From a virus: DNA of 39,143 nucleotides. Shown here piece after piece: positions 6,094 to 13,303 of the stretch (position 1 is the stretch's first letter; each line of letters opens with the position of its first letter). The notes under the pieces were generated by a model. It did not search any database and was not told the origin of the DNA. It saw only the letters and a program-made list of their open reading frames with translations. The DNA lies in IMG/VR virus record IMGVR_UViG_3300027974_000005, positions 1 to 39,143 of that record. One strand, given 5' to 3'. Made by a program: the position numbers and the translations under genes.

Positions 6094-6935
6094 TAGTAAG
6101 TTTCAATTTCAGTTGGTGTAGGCATAGTCCCATCAGCCTTAGGTCGCATCCAGGGTGGAAGGTTAATGACCTCCACTTGATCGCTGTACCCAGGCCAATA
6201 GTCAGCAGCCTTGCAAATGTTGAGTTTGTCAAGATCTGCGCGAGCAGTCTGGCCGCCGATCTCAACCATTTGCAGGTCTGCAACGTACACCGCGCAGGCA
6301 TACGGTGGCTTTTTCTCAACGGCAATAAAAATAAATTGCTCCGGGCGTTTGCCCGTTGCTTTTTCAATGCCGTCCAAATACCACGCAGCCTGTACGTGGT
6401 AACGCCACTTGGCGATCGACTGCTGAAATGCCTTGGGACTGGCATCCTCGGTGGTTTTGAGATCCACGATCATGCTGCCGTCATTTAGCAGCCAATCGGG
6501 GCGGCACTTGCATTGCAGGCCGCTAATCTCGTCATGCCACATGTGCGTCGTCTCTGCCTTACCGGGTAAGCCGAGCAGATAAGCCGCAGCCGGGTGACTG
6601 AGCACTGATCGCCCAATCCGCATCACAAGATCTGCATCCTCACGGCTGATAACCGTGCGGGTGCCAATGGCCGTTTGGAATACCTCCCACTCAGCCTTGC
6701 CAACCTTGGTGCGCCTGTCAATTCCGGCGGGCGCCACAACGTATTGCGCGTCCCATTGGTCCAGTTCTAAGACGTGCGTATGCACAGCAGATCCGATGGC
6801 CATTGCAGCGGTAGGCTCCTGCGGCACACGGTTGGGATCCAAGTAGCGTGCCCAATAATGCAGCGGACTTTTGGCCACTAGGTCAAGGTGGCTTTTGCTG
6901 ACGGCTGCGTGGGCGTGGTAGGCCGCGTTGTCCAT
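6093..6935 (-). CDS. RecE-like 5'-3' exonuclease (PD-(D/E)XK, DUF3799 type)
   Basis: A 280-aa nuclease. Family landmarks are the N-terminal SKSHLDLVAKSPLHYWARYL, GSAVHTHVLE with His52, CRPDWLL (Asp147) followed by VDLKTT (Asp158, Lys160) as the D-(D/E)xK core, and QAAWYLDG (Gln182) of the RecB/RecE/YqaJ group. It degrades the 5' strand of double-stranded DNA to feed the annealing protein. As the first gene of the leftward operon it is divergent from 6992, with only 56 bp between, where both promoters must lie. This is a two-gene phage recombination system. Confidence 0.85.
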   Translation of the reverse strand: MDNAAYHAHAAVSKSHLDLVAKSPLHYWARYLDPNRVPQEPTAAMAIGSAVHTHVLELDQWDAQYVVAPAGIDRRTKVGKAEWEVFQTAIGTRTVISREDADLVMRIGRSVLSHPAAAYLLGLPGKAETTHMWHDEISGLQCKCRPDWLLNDGSMIVDLKTTEDASPKAFQQSIAKWRYHVQAAWYLDGIEKATGKRPEQFIFIAVEKKPPYACAVYVADLQMVEIGGQTARADLDKLNICKAADYWPGYSDQVEVINLPPWMRPKADGTMPTPTEIETY

Positions 6936-6991
6936 AGCGGGTTGCGGAAGACCTGCCGATCCTATACCATCAGCACACCTATTGCAACCTC
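6936..6991. promoter_or_regulatory. Divergent early promoter region
   Basis: The 56 bp between the leftward recombination operon and the rightward replication operon. TATACC at 6963-6968 reads as a weak -10 rightward and, on the other strand, TATAGG leftward, with TTGCGG and TTGCAA as possible -35 elements at 15-base spacing. These are weak matches, so only the existence of divergent control is well supported. Confidence 0.35.
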
Positions 6992-7453
6992 ATGCAACTC
7001 ACCCATCAAGATCTTTACGTGCCGGCCCAGGCTGGAATTCTTCGCCAGATCAGCGCTTTGGCCCGTAAAAGACACGAGCCACACGGTTCCCCAACAATTG
7101 AGCTTTGGGGCGTTGCCATCGAAAGCTGCATCGCTGAATACCTCGTTGCTCAATCTCTTGACCTTTCATGGCGTCCGTTTGTTGCAAACCCTGGAGAGCT
7201 GCTAGCGGACGTTGGCAATTCTTTACAAGTTCGCCAAACAAATCATTTAAATGGTTCATTAATTATTTATACAAAAGATCCGGTAAATCATGATTACGTT
7301 TTGGTTGTTGGCTCAATGCTTGAGCAGCGAATTGTTGGCTGGATAGAAGGCAAGAACGGAAAGCAAGACAAGTATTGGCGCACTGACGTGCGTAAAGCTT
7401 CGTACTGGGTTCCCCAGTCAGATCTTCATTTAATTTCTAAATTAATCAAATGA
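6992..7453 (+). CDS. Hypothetical protein, possible PD-(D/E)XK fold
   Basis: A 153-aa protein. The order GVAIESCIAEYL (helix with Glu), LLADVGNSLQVRQT (Asp then a strand) and YVLVVGSMLEQRIVGWIEGKN is the helix-Asp-strand-strand arrangement of many small PD-(D/E)XK proteins in phages, although the diagnostic E/QxK is not clean (QVR occupies it). It is the first gene rightward from the divergent promoter and overlaps the helicase gene by ATGA. If active it would be a DNA-processing nuclease working with the helicase; a degenerate, structural version is also possible. Confidence 0.45.
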   Translation: MQLTHQDLYVPAQAGILRQISALARKRHEPHGSPTIELWGVAIESCIAEYLVAQSLDLSWRPFVANPGELLADVGNSLQVRQTNHLNGSLIIYTKDPVNHDYVLVVGSMLEQRIVGWIEGKNGKQDKYWRTDVRKASYWVPQSDLHLISKLIK

Positions 7454-8718
7454 CAAAACTTCGTCTGTATCAACAGGAGGCGGCTTGCGATCTCGTCGCC
7501 ATCCTCAACAAGCAGCGCATCGCCTACCTTCGCGGTGAGGTCCGCACCGGCAAAACCTTTACAGCACTTGAAACTGCCCGCCGGCTGGGCGTGCTTAATT
7601 GCCTCATTGTTACTAAAAAGAAGGCCATTGCCTCAATTGAGGCAGATCGTGACGCCCTTGGCTTGACCTCCAAAGTCGAGGTGACCAACTACGAGCAGGT
7701 GCCCAAACGTGCTGGTCGCCACTACGACCTTCTCATCATTGACGAGGCGCACAGTGTCGGTGCCTATCCCAAACCCTCCAAACGCTGGCATGACCTGCAA
7801 TCCATTCATTTCAAATACCTGCTCCTGATGTCCGGTACTCCATCGCCGGAGTCCTACAGCCAGCTCTACCACCAATTCGCCCTAGGCCCTACGCGTTGGT
7901 CCGGCTACCGCAATTTCTACGACTGGGCAAAGGCCGGATACGTCTCTATTGGCACCAAATACGTCGGCACCGGCCAGCAGGTCAACGACTACAGCAAAGC
8001 TGACGAGGCTCGCATCATGGCCGATATCCAGCCGTTAACCGTCACCATCACCCAACAGCAGGCAGGTTTTACCACCCAAATCGAAGAGCAGGTGCATCAG
8101 GTCCAGATGAAGCCGCGCACCTACCGTCTGGCCCGCCGCATCATGAAAGATGGCGTGATCGGTCGCCCGGACTGCCGCAGCGTCCTGGCTGACACCGGAG
8201 CAAAAGCCATGTCAAAGCTCCGCCAGATCTACTCCGGCACCGTCATCACCGAGGCGCATGGCGCTGTCATCTTTGACCGCTCCAAGGCCCATTACATCCG
8301 TGACCACTTTGCTGGCCGCAAGCTGGCCATCCTTTACTGCTTCAACGCAGAAGGCGACATGCTCCGTAAGGTCTTTGCTAACACCTGCACCGATAGTCCC
8401 GAAACCTTTAACGCCGACCCCCAAGCCACTTACATCGGCCAAGTGCAAGCATCCCGCGAAGGCGTCAACCTATCCACCGCCGATGACCTTATCTTCATTG
8501 GTATCGACTACAGCGCCCTGTCCTACCTCCAAGGTCGGGACCGTGCCAGTTACCTTGGCCGTGATCGCGCAAACCGTGTCCATTTCATCTTTGCCGCACG
8601 CGGCATTGAGCCACGGGTCTACGCTCAGGTTCGCGACAAGCAGAATTACACCACTGCGCACTATGCGGCAGACCGAGGCATCCTTTCAAAAGAAGCTGAT
8701 CAAGCAGTACGAAGCTGA
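7450..8718 (+). CDS. Superfamily 2 (DEAH/SNF2-like) helicase
   Basis: A 422-aa ATPase. LYQQEAACDLV is a Q-motif-like start. Walker A is GEVRTGKT (residues 29-36), Walker B is DEAH (98-101) and motif III is SGTPSPESY near 129. The second RecA lobe has SREGVNLSTADDLIFI followed by QGRDRASYLGRDR, a shortened motif V/VI. It is compact compared with cellular SNF2 proteins and typical of phage replication modules, where it may open the origin or remodel replication intermediates. Followed by a VRR-NUC nuclease gene overlapping by 56 bases. Confidence 0.85.
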   Translation: MTKLRLYQQEAACDLVAILNKQRIAYLRGEVRTGKTFTALETARRLGVLNCLIVTKKKAIASIEADRDALGLTSKVEVTNYEQVPKRAGRHYDLLIIDEAHSVGAYPKPSKRWHDLQSIHFKYLLLMSGTPSPESYSQLYHQFALGPTRWSGYRNFYDWAKAGYVSIGTKYVGTGQQVNDYSKADEARIMADIQPLTVTITQQQAGFTTQIEEQVHQVQMKPRTYRLARRIMKDGVIGRPDCRSVLADTGAKAMSKLRQIYSGTVITEAHGAVIFDRSKAHYIRDHFAGRKLAILYCFNAEGDMLRKVFANTCTDSPETFNADPQATYIGQVQASREGVNLSTADDLIFIGIDYSALSYLQGRDRASYLGRDRANRVHFIFAARGIEPRVYAQVRDKQNYTTAHYAADRGILSKEADQAVRS

Positions 8719-8905
8719 TGGCTGGTACGTCTTGAAAGTTATCCAATGCAACAAACCCGGCTGGCCGGATCTGATGCTGTTAAAACCAGATGAGCTAAGG
8801 CTTGTCGAAGTCAAAGCCGCAGACGGTCGCGTCTCATCCATCCAGGCATACCGCCACGCAGAGCTGCAAATGCTCGGCTTCAACGTAGAAATCATCAAAC
8901 CATGA
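8663..8905 (+). CDS. VRR-NUC domain nuclease
   Basis: An 80-aa stand-alone VRR-NUC protein. It starts MRQTEASFQKKLIKQYEADG, then NKPGWPDLML with the metal-binding Asp, then LRLVEVKAADGRVSSIQAYR with the ExK pair, ending in the usual QMLGFNVEII strand. VRR-NUC proteins are PD-(D/E)XK structure-specific nucleases related to FAN1 and are often placed next to a helicase in phages, as here. ATG 8663 is chosen because the family starts just before the first helix; earlier codons of the frame (from 8258) are a shadow of the helicase gene. It shares ATGA with the primase gene. Confidence 0.85.
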   Translation: MRQTEASFQKKLIKQYEADGWYVLKVIQCNKPGWPDLMLLKPDELRLVEVKAADGRVSSIQAYRHAELQMLGFNVEIIKP

Positions 8906-11007
8906 GCCTTATCGAACAACTGCACACCCTGCCGTCCGAGTGGGGTTACGTTGCAGTCGGCCACAGCAAACGTCCATACCAAGCCAAATGGCAGGACAAT
9001 CCGCTTAACCAAGATCAGCTCACAACTGAGATCAAAGCTGGACGTGCCCACGCCATTGGTGTCATAGCAGGCCCCCAATCCGGCGGCCTTCTCTTTGTCG
9101 ATCATGACGGCATCTCGGCTGGTGAAGTACTTGAATCAATCGGTGCTCCAAGCCGTGATTTACCCAAATCTTGGGCCGTCACCTCGGGCCGTAATGGCCG
9201 CTTTCAAATCATCTACAAAGTCCCAGTCCAATATTGGGACCAGATCAAGACACGCAAGATTAAGTCTGGTAAGTACGACGAAGACGGCAACGTCGAGCAG
9301 CTTGAACTTCGCTGGACCGGTTGCCAATCCGTCGTAGCAGGTAGCCATCCAATGACCGGCGGCTACCGCTGGCTTAAAGGTCGAGCACCTGCTGACCTGC
9401 CATTGGCTGAAGCGCCAGTTGCATTGATCGAGCAAATGCTCCAAAAGGCGCCAGAACCAGTGCAACCGCTGATCCCACCAGCTCCCCGCAGGAAGGAACG
9501 CACCGATAGCGAATGGGCACGTATCTGGCTTGATGCGCTTAACCCATCACGAGCCTCCGATTACGACGAATGGATAGCCGTTGGAATGGCTCTTCAATCC
9601 GTTGGCGATAACTCTCTACTCACCGACTGGGACCGATGGTCTGCTCAATCTGCCAAATACGAGCCAGGATCGTGCGACGAAAAGTGGCGCACCTTTGAAC
9701 CGGGCGATGGCTACAGCATCAAGGCGCTTTGCAACATGGCTAAGCAAGACGGCTGGCGGGCAAAAGAAAAGCTCAGCCGGACAAAGCCAACTGAGCCAGG
9801 GATCCTTTCATCCGACACCAAATTAGCCAAAAAAGACAAAGACGACGACGAATACAAAGTTGAAAAGCTGGAGGCCAACAAACTCTTAGACATCCTGCGG
9901 CCACAAGGGACCGATGAATCAAAATTTCGTTACAACATTTTTACCCAGCAGATTGAAATACAGGGTAAGGTGGCCAAAAATATTGAGCATTTTTATCTTG
10001 AATTATCGGAAAAGGGATGGAAAGTTGGAAAAGAAGTTGCCCTAGATTGCGTTGTAAAAGTTGCTCATGAGCACTCATATGATCCTGTTCGGTTATACCT
10101 TGAGCACGTTGAAGCGCAAGTACCTCCAACTTGCATTGATCGCATCGCATCCACTTATTTGCGGCCAGAAGATGGCACTTTAAGGGAACCCACTCTTTAC
10201 GACCACATGATCAAGCGGACGCTAATTGCAGCTGTTCGACGTATTTTTGAGCCCGGCTGCAAACACGACCACGCATGCGTGCTCATGGGCGATCAAGGTG
10301 CCCGCAAGTCATCATTTTGGTCTGCTATCGGCGGACCTTTCTTTTCCGATGCGCTAAGAAGCATTAAGTCGAAAGATGATTTAATGGTTTTGCATAGCTC
10401 ATGGATTATGGAGTGGGCCGAAATTGATCACATTGTAGGCAAACAACATGCTGGTGAAATTAAAAGTTTTCTCTCTCAATCCACCGATAAGTTTCGCGTG
10501 CCCTATGGCAAGGCTACTGAAGCTTTTCCGCGTCGCGGAATCATCGTTGGTTCAACCAACCGCGACAACGGTTTCCTCGTCGATGACACTGGCAACCGCC
10601 GCTTCTGGGTCATACCCGTCACATGCACGCTTCAGAGGCCCATAGACGTGCCCAACCTCATGATTGAGCGCGATTCCATCTGGGCCGCGGCCATGGCCGC
10701 CTACAGGGCCGGAGAGACCTCAATCCTGACGACCAGCCAGGAGGTACAGGTCCAAAACGAGAACACTTCATACCTCGTCGAGTCTCCTTGGGTTGCCCCC
10801 ATTGATGCCTGGCTACGCGCACCCCACAACCGCGCCAAAACCATCACGACCGGCCTTCTCCTGGCCGAAGCAATCCAGAAACCGATCGAGCGTCAAACCC
10901 GTTCAGACCAGATGCAGGTCGGCAGCATCCTCCGCGACCTCGGTTACGCCAAAAAACGCACCACGGTCGATGGCTGCCAGAAATGGGTTTTCTTCCAACC
11001 TCGGTAA
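8902..11007 (+). CDS. Primase-polymerase / VirE-type helicase fusion
   Basis: A 701-aa replication protein. Residues 1-180 form a bifunctional primase-polymerase (AEP) domain, with VDHDG (Asp67, Asp69) as the metal-binding pair and GRFQIIYKVP following. Residues about 205-265 (DEWIAVGMALQSVGDNSLLTDWDRWS) are a PriCT-like helical linker. The C-terminal part is a VirE/VapE superfamily ATPase with Walker A GDQGARKS (463-470), EWAEID, and GSTNRDNGFLVDDTGNRRFW near 550. It would both prime and unwind at the origin. No DNA polymerase was recognised elsewhere, so elongation probably uses the host enzyme. It is the last gene of the rightward replication operon. Confidence 0.9.
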   Translation: MSLIEQLHTLPSEWGYVAVGHSKRPYQAKWQDNPLNQDQLTTEIKAGRAHAIGVIAGPQSGGLLFVDHDGISAGEVLESIGAPSRDLPKSWAVTSGRNGRFQIIYKVPVQYWDQIKTRKIKSGKYDEDGNVEQLELRWTGCQSVVAGSHPMTGGYRWLKGRAPADLPLAEAPVALIEQMLQKAPEPVQPLIPPAPRRKERTDSEWARIWLDALNPSRASDYDEWIAVGMALQSVGDNSLLTDWDRWSAQSAKYEPGSCDEKWRTFEPGDGYSIKALCNMAKQDGWRAKEKLSRTKPTEPGILSSDTKLAKKDKDDDEYKVEKLEANKLLDILRPQGTDESKFRYNIFTQQIEIQGKVAKNIEHFYLELSEKGWKVGKEVALDCVVKVAHEHSYDPVRLYLEHVEAQVPPTCIDRIASTYLRPEDGTLREPTLYDHMIKRTLIAAVRRIFEPGCKHDHACVLMGDQGARKSSFWSAIGGPFFSDALRSIKSKDDLMVLHSSWIMEWAEIDHIVGKQHAGEIKSFLSQSTDKFRVPYGKATEAFPRRGIIVGSTNRDNGFLVDDTGNRRFWVIPVTCTLQRPIDVPNLMIERDSIWAAAMAAYRAGETSILTTSQEVQVQNENTSYLVESPWVAPIDAWLRAPHNRAKTITTGLLLAEAIQKPIERQTRSDQMQVGSILRDLGYAKKRTTVDGCQKWVFFQPR

Positions 11008-11184
11008 AGCAGGTTGGCAAGCCAAAAAGCCAGTCGTGCAAAGGCGTTTTCTATCCTTTCTAACCATCTAACCTATATATATAAGTAGTAGTAGTAAGTA
11101 GTAGTAGGGGTATAGGGGGTACGTACAGGGGGGTGTGGGTGCCTCCTAAGGGAAAGGTAGGCATGGTTGGAGGTTGGAAAGGGC
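11008..11184. other. Low-complexity convergent intergenic region with G-rich tract
   Basis: No gene is seen in these 177 bases, which lie between the convergent primase gene and the minus-strand gene at 11185. They hold TATATATATA, then GTA/AGT trinucleotide runs (about 11083-11106), then four G runs at 11107-11110, 11115-11119, 11128-11133 and 11137-11139. The G runs have loops of 4, 8 and 3 bases, so this is a possible intramolecular G-quadruplex on the plus strand. No clear rho-independent terminator was found. Confidence 0.6.
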
Positions 11185-11379
11185 CTAGACGGCCTCCTCC
11201 TGGCCGATCCAGTCCTTCAGCTCACGCACGTACCCCCGGAGCGTTGCCGCTTGGCTGAGGTGCTTCTGGTCGCCAGTAGCGAGGTGAAACGCCACGTGAC
11301 GGTCCACGGCATTCAGGCATTCCTTGATCAACGGGTTCCACGGTTCCCGCACCGGCGTATTCCACTCGCGCTTGCTCAC
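11185..11379 (-). CDS. Small hypothetical protein
   Basis: A 64-aa, almost entirely helical protein (KECLNAVDRHVAFHLATGDQ, then AATLRGYVRELKDWIGQEEA). Composition and lack of stops make it more credible than the plus-strand frame opposite. It is alone on this strand, divergent from the gene at 11439 with a 59-bp gap that must hold its promoter. The clustering of His and charged residues along the helix suggests a small helical bundle protein. Function unknown. Confidence 0.6.
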   Translation of the reverse strand: MSKREWNTPVREPWNPLIKECLNAVDRHVAFHLATGDQKHLSQAATLRGYVRELKDWIGQEEAV

Positions 11380-11438
11380 GGCTCCAAGAGTCGTAATGGT
11401 GTCGGCCTTAGCCTAAGAAATATTGAGCTACGCGCCAG

Positions 11439-12194
11439 ATGGCTGAGTTTGCAATTGAGTTCAATCCAGAACAAATGATTGGCAAACTGAATGACCTGCA
11501 AAAGCTTGTCATTCCAAAGGCTGCTGAGATGGCGCTAAACGAAACTGCGTTTGCCATTCGTGAACACATGAAGAAAACCACCATGGAAGTTTTTGATCGT
11601 CCTGTGCCGCTCACGGTTAACAGCACGTTGTACAAGAAAGCTTCAGGTGACCAGCAGCAATTGCAGGCCACAATTTTTATCCGTGATGACGTGCCAAAAG
11701 GTAACGCACCATCCCGCTATTTGAATTCACAAATCAACGGTGGTTTGGCGTACAGAACGCGCTTTGCTAAGAAGCTTGGAAATATGGCAGACCCTGATGA
11801 ATCTGGTGGCAATGCACCGATCTTGGCGCCTAACCGCGTAATGGTTCCCGCAATCGGGTCCAAGAATGTCAGGTTAAATCAATACGGCAACATGTCCCCC
11901 GGTCAGTTCACGCAGATTATTGCTGCGTTGGAGAACTCAAGCTCCGCTGGTGGGGGCAGCTGGCAGGGCAAGGGCGGTGTGAACTATGTGTATTTCAACC
12001 AAACAATGGTTGATGAGAAGAGGCTGCGCAACACCAAGCCAGGCATTTTCAGGTTGAAAGGGCGTGAGCTGAGCAGGGTGATGACCGAGATTCCCACGCC
12101 TACAAACACGGGTAAGTTCAAATTCTTTGATATTGGCCGGCAGATTGCTGAGACTGAATTTCCAAAACGATTTTTTCAGCGAATTATTTTGTGA
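11439..12194 (+). CDS. GpZ-like minor tail / virion morphogenesis protein
   Basis: A 251-aa protein. An N-terminal helix (VIPKAAEMALNETAFAIREHMKK) followed by FDRPVPLTVNSTLYKK, NSQINGGLAYRTRFAKKLG, VPAIGSKNVRLNQYGN and a later YFNQ...GIFRLKGRELS is the pattern of a phage family related to lambda gpZ, a minor protein at the head-tail interface that helps terminate or connect the tail. The assignment is from pattern memory. Unusually, it is about 10 kb upstream of the connector/tail genes and before terS, not between FII and U as in lambda. A substrate-like or scaffold role cannot be excluded. Confidence 0.5.
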   Translation: MAEFAIEFNPEQMIGKLNDLQKLVIPKAAEMALNETAFAIREHMKKTTMEVFDRPVPLTVNSTLYKKASGDQQQLQATIFIRDDVPKGNAPSRYLNSQINGGLAYRTRFAKKLGNMADPDESGGNAPILAPNRVMVPAIGSKNVRLNQYGNMSPGQFTQIIAALENSSSAGGGSWQGKGGVNYVYFNQTMVDEKRLRNTKPGIFRLKGRELSRVMTEIPTPTNTGKFKFFDIGRQIAETEFPKRFFQRIIL

Positions 12195-12197
12195 CTC

Positions 12198-12299
12198 AGT
12201 TCTTGCGAGGTATCGGTTTAAGGGCCGCAGTTCCTGCAAGGGTTCGGTTTAAGGAGTGCCTAGTTCTTGCGGGGTACCGGTTTAAAGGCGGTTTAAGGG
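12198..12299 (+). repeat. Tandem 31-33 bp repeats (three copies plus a partial)
   Basis: Three imperfect copies of AGTTCYTGCRRGG...CGGTTTAARG start at 12198, 12229 and 12262 (spacing 31 and 33), and a partial CGGTTTAAGGG follows at 12289. The conserved ends are AGTTC-TGC and CGGTTTAA, with the middle more variable. They begin 4 bases after the GpZ-like gene stop. Short-phased repeats in a control region suggest protein-binding sites (initiator, terminase or regulator), or remnants of slippage. Confidence 0.8.
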
Positions 12300-12315
12300 T
12301 TTTGCCTTAGATGCA

Positions 12316-12391
12316 TGTACTATCTGTAGTACAAATACACGCTAGTACACTTGGGCCATAGTACAGACAAACGGGGAGTTTGCGTGTACTA
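12316..12391. promoter_or_regulatory. TAGTACA box array (iteron- or operator-like)
   Basis: Five copies of TAGTACA lie in 76 bp. Three direct copies at 12327, 12343 and 12359 are spaced exactly 16 bp. Two inverted copies (TGTACTA) flank them at 12316 and 12385. The second box is extended to the palindrome TGTAGTACA. A 16-bp phase places boxes about 1.5 helical turns apart. With the AT-rich tract just downstream, the array could bind a replication initiator or a transcription regulator of the late operon. No matching binding protein can be named from sequence. Confidence 0.7.
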
Positions 12392-12400
12392 CTGCCCCTA

Positions 12401-12480
12401 ATCAACATTTCTTAATATTAAATAAACTGATTAAAAGCATAACAAATATTTATATTTCAAAATACAACAATTGTCCCCGC
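12401..12480. other. AT-rich tract, candidate DNA-unwinding element
   Basis: About 80 bases, mostly A/T (ATTTCTTAATATTAAATAAAC and onward, with AATATTTATATTTCAAAATAC), contrast with the roughly half-GC surroundings. No gene is seen. The position beside the phased TAGTACA boxes is the layout of many replication origins (iterons plus unwinding element). An alternative reading is an UP-element-like region for the promoter at 12498. Confidence 0.5.
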
Positions 12481-12503
12481 TTGTGCCTCCAACTTGATAT
12501 AAT
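12471..12503 (+). promoter_or_regulatory. Putative promoter with consensus -10 (TATAAT)
   Basis: TATAAT at 12498-12503 is a perfect -10 hexamer inside the inverted repeat CTTGA...TCAAG (12493-12512). The nearest -35-like hexamer, TTGTCC at 12471, is too far (21 bases), so activation by a factor is likely if it is used. It would transcribe the 52-aa gene at 12542, reading to the terminators at 12720-12772. Confidence 0.45.
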
Positions 12504-12541
12504 TATTTCAAGTCGCAACTTGCGGCCCTAAATCTAATCAA

Positions 12542-12700
12542 ATGAACATCACCGAAAAGAACACCAAGGCCGAGATTGTTTCCGCTTCGTGTGAAATTAT
12601 CGACAGCCAAGCAGACATCATCAATCAGCTCCAAGAGCGTCAGCTCGTACTTTGGTCCCTGGTTGGCGTGCTAGCCGTGCTCCTCGCCTTCGGCGCTTAG
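12542..12700 (+). CDS. Small membrane-anchored protein (52 aa)
   Basis: A 52-codon gene. It starts MNITEKNTKAEIVSASCEII, continues with an amphipathic helix (SQADIINQLQERQ) and ends in one transmembrane helix, LWSLVGVLAVLLAFGA. It resembles short proteins I recall from cyanobacterial phages and their hosts; function unknown. A consensus -10 lies 39 bases upstream and a strong terminator 20 bases downstream, so it is probably its own transcription unit. The C-tail anchor with a cytoplasmic helix would suit recruitment of a partner to the inner membrane. Confidence 0.75.
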   Translation: MNITEKNTKAEIVSASCEIIDSQADIINQLQERQLVLWSLVGVLAVLLAFGA

Positions 12701-12719
12701 GTTACGAATTGTGACAATC

Positions 12720-12751
12720 CCCCACACTCTCCATGGTGTGGGGTTATTCTT
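12720..12751 (+). terminator. Rho-independent terminator
   Basis: CCCCACAC (12720-12727) pairs perfectly with GTGTGGGG (12736-12743) around an 8-base loop, followed by TTATTCTT. It ends transcription of the 52-aa membrane protein gene. Confidence 0.8.
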
Positions 12752-12758
12752 GTTTCAG

Positions 12759-12777
12759 CGGGAGAGGTCCCGTTTTA
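12759..12777 (+). terminator. Second short terminator-like hairpin
   Basis: CGGGA (12759-12763) and TCCCG (12768-12772) form a 5-bp stem with a GAGG loop, followed by TTTTAT. It is 15 bases after the stronger hairpin and may be a back-up terminator. Confidence 0.5.
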
Positions 12778-12796
12778 TCCCATCGAATGTTTCAAA

Positions 12797-13246
12797 ATGT
12801 TCCAACATCTTTCGCGCCTGCTCGATCTCAACCTCAAGCAGAGCACCAGGGCAGACGGGTCACAATTCTTCGCACTTCACGAAGACGCCCCAGATTGGAT
12901 GCGCCAGGCCCTGTTCGCTTGTCACCAGGACGAGCACCCCAATGATTGGCGGTATTCAACCGTTAAGAGGCTGGCGGAAGACCTCAGCCAATACGCCTAC
13001 GCAGAGGAAGCCAGGGAGCACACGGGGGACACGGCGGACAATCTGAACGTCGTGTCACACCACCAGCTCTTTACCTGGTATGCAGACTGCCCCAGCAGGG
13101 CCTCCTACGTTGACCAGTACAGAAGCGACTTCGGCGCTGAAGCATCAGAAGATGTGATGTCCGATCTTTCTCTTGGCCACTGGTACGCGATCGAGCAAAT
13201 GCTGGGAATCCTGATCAATCACATCGAGGACCAAGTAGAAGCCTGA
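12797..13246 (+). CDS. Conserved-looking hypothetical phage protein
   Basis: A 149-aa acidic protein. Notable stretches are DWRYSTVKRLAEDLSQYAY, EEAREHTGDTADN, HHQLFTWYADCPSRASYVDQ and LGHWYAIEQMLGILINHIED. It is rich in His, Trp and Tyr, suggesting a folded soluble protein with many buried aromatics. I recall similar proteins in marine phages but cannot name a function. It is flanked by terminators on both sides, hence a single-gene transcription unit between the candidate origin and the packaging region. No Shine-Dalgarno at ATG 12797. Confidence 0.7.
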   Translation: MFQHLSRLLDLNLKQSTRADGSQFFALHEDAPDWMRQALFACHQDEHPNDWRYSTVKRLAEDLSQYAYAEEAREHTGDTADNLNVVSHHQLFTWYADCPSRASYVDQYRSDFGAEASEDVMSDLSLGHWYAIEQMLGILINHIEDQVEA

Positions 13247-13274
13247 GCCTAACAGTCTCGCTGCTTGCACAACC

Positions 13275-13303
13275 TACTCCGCCTATTGGTGGGGTATTTT
13301 TTT
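13275..13303 (+). terminator. Rho-independent terminator
   Basis: TACTCCGCC (13275-13283) pairs with GGTGGGGTA (13288-13296), nine pairs with two G-U wobbles and a TATT loop, followed by seven T. It separates the upstream gene from the packaging region. Confidence 0.8.
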
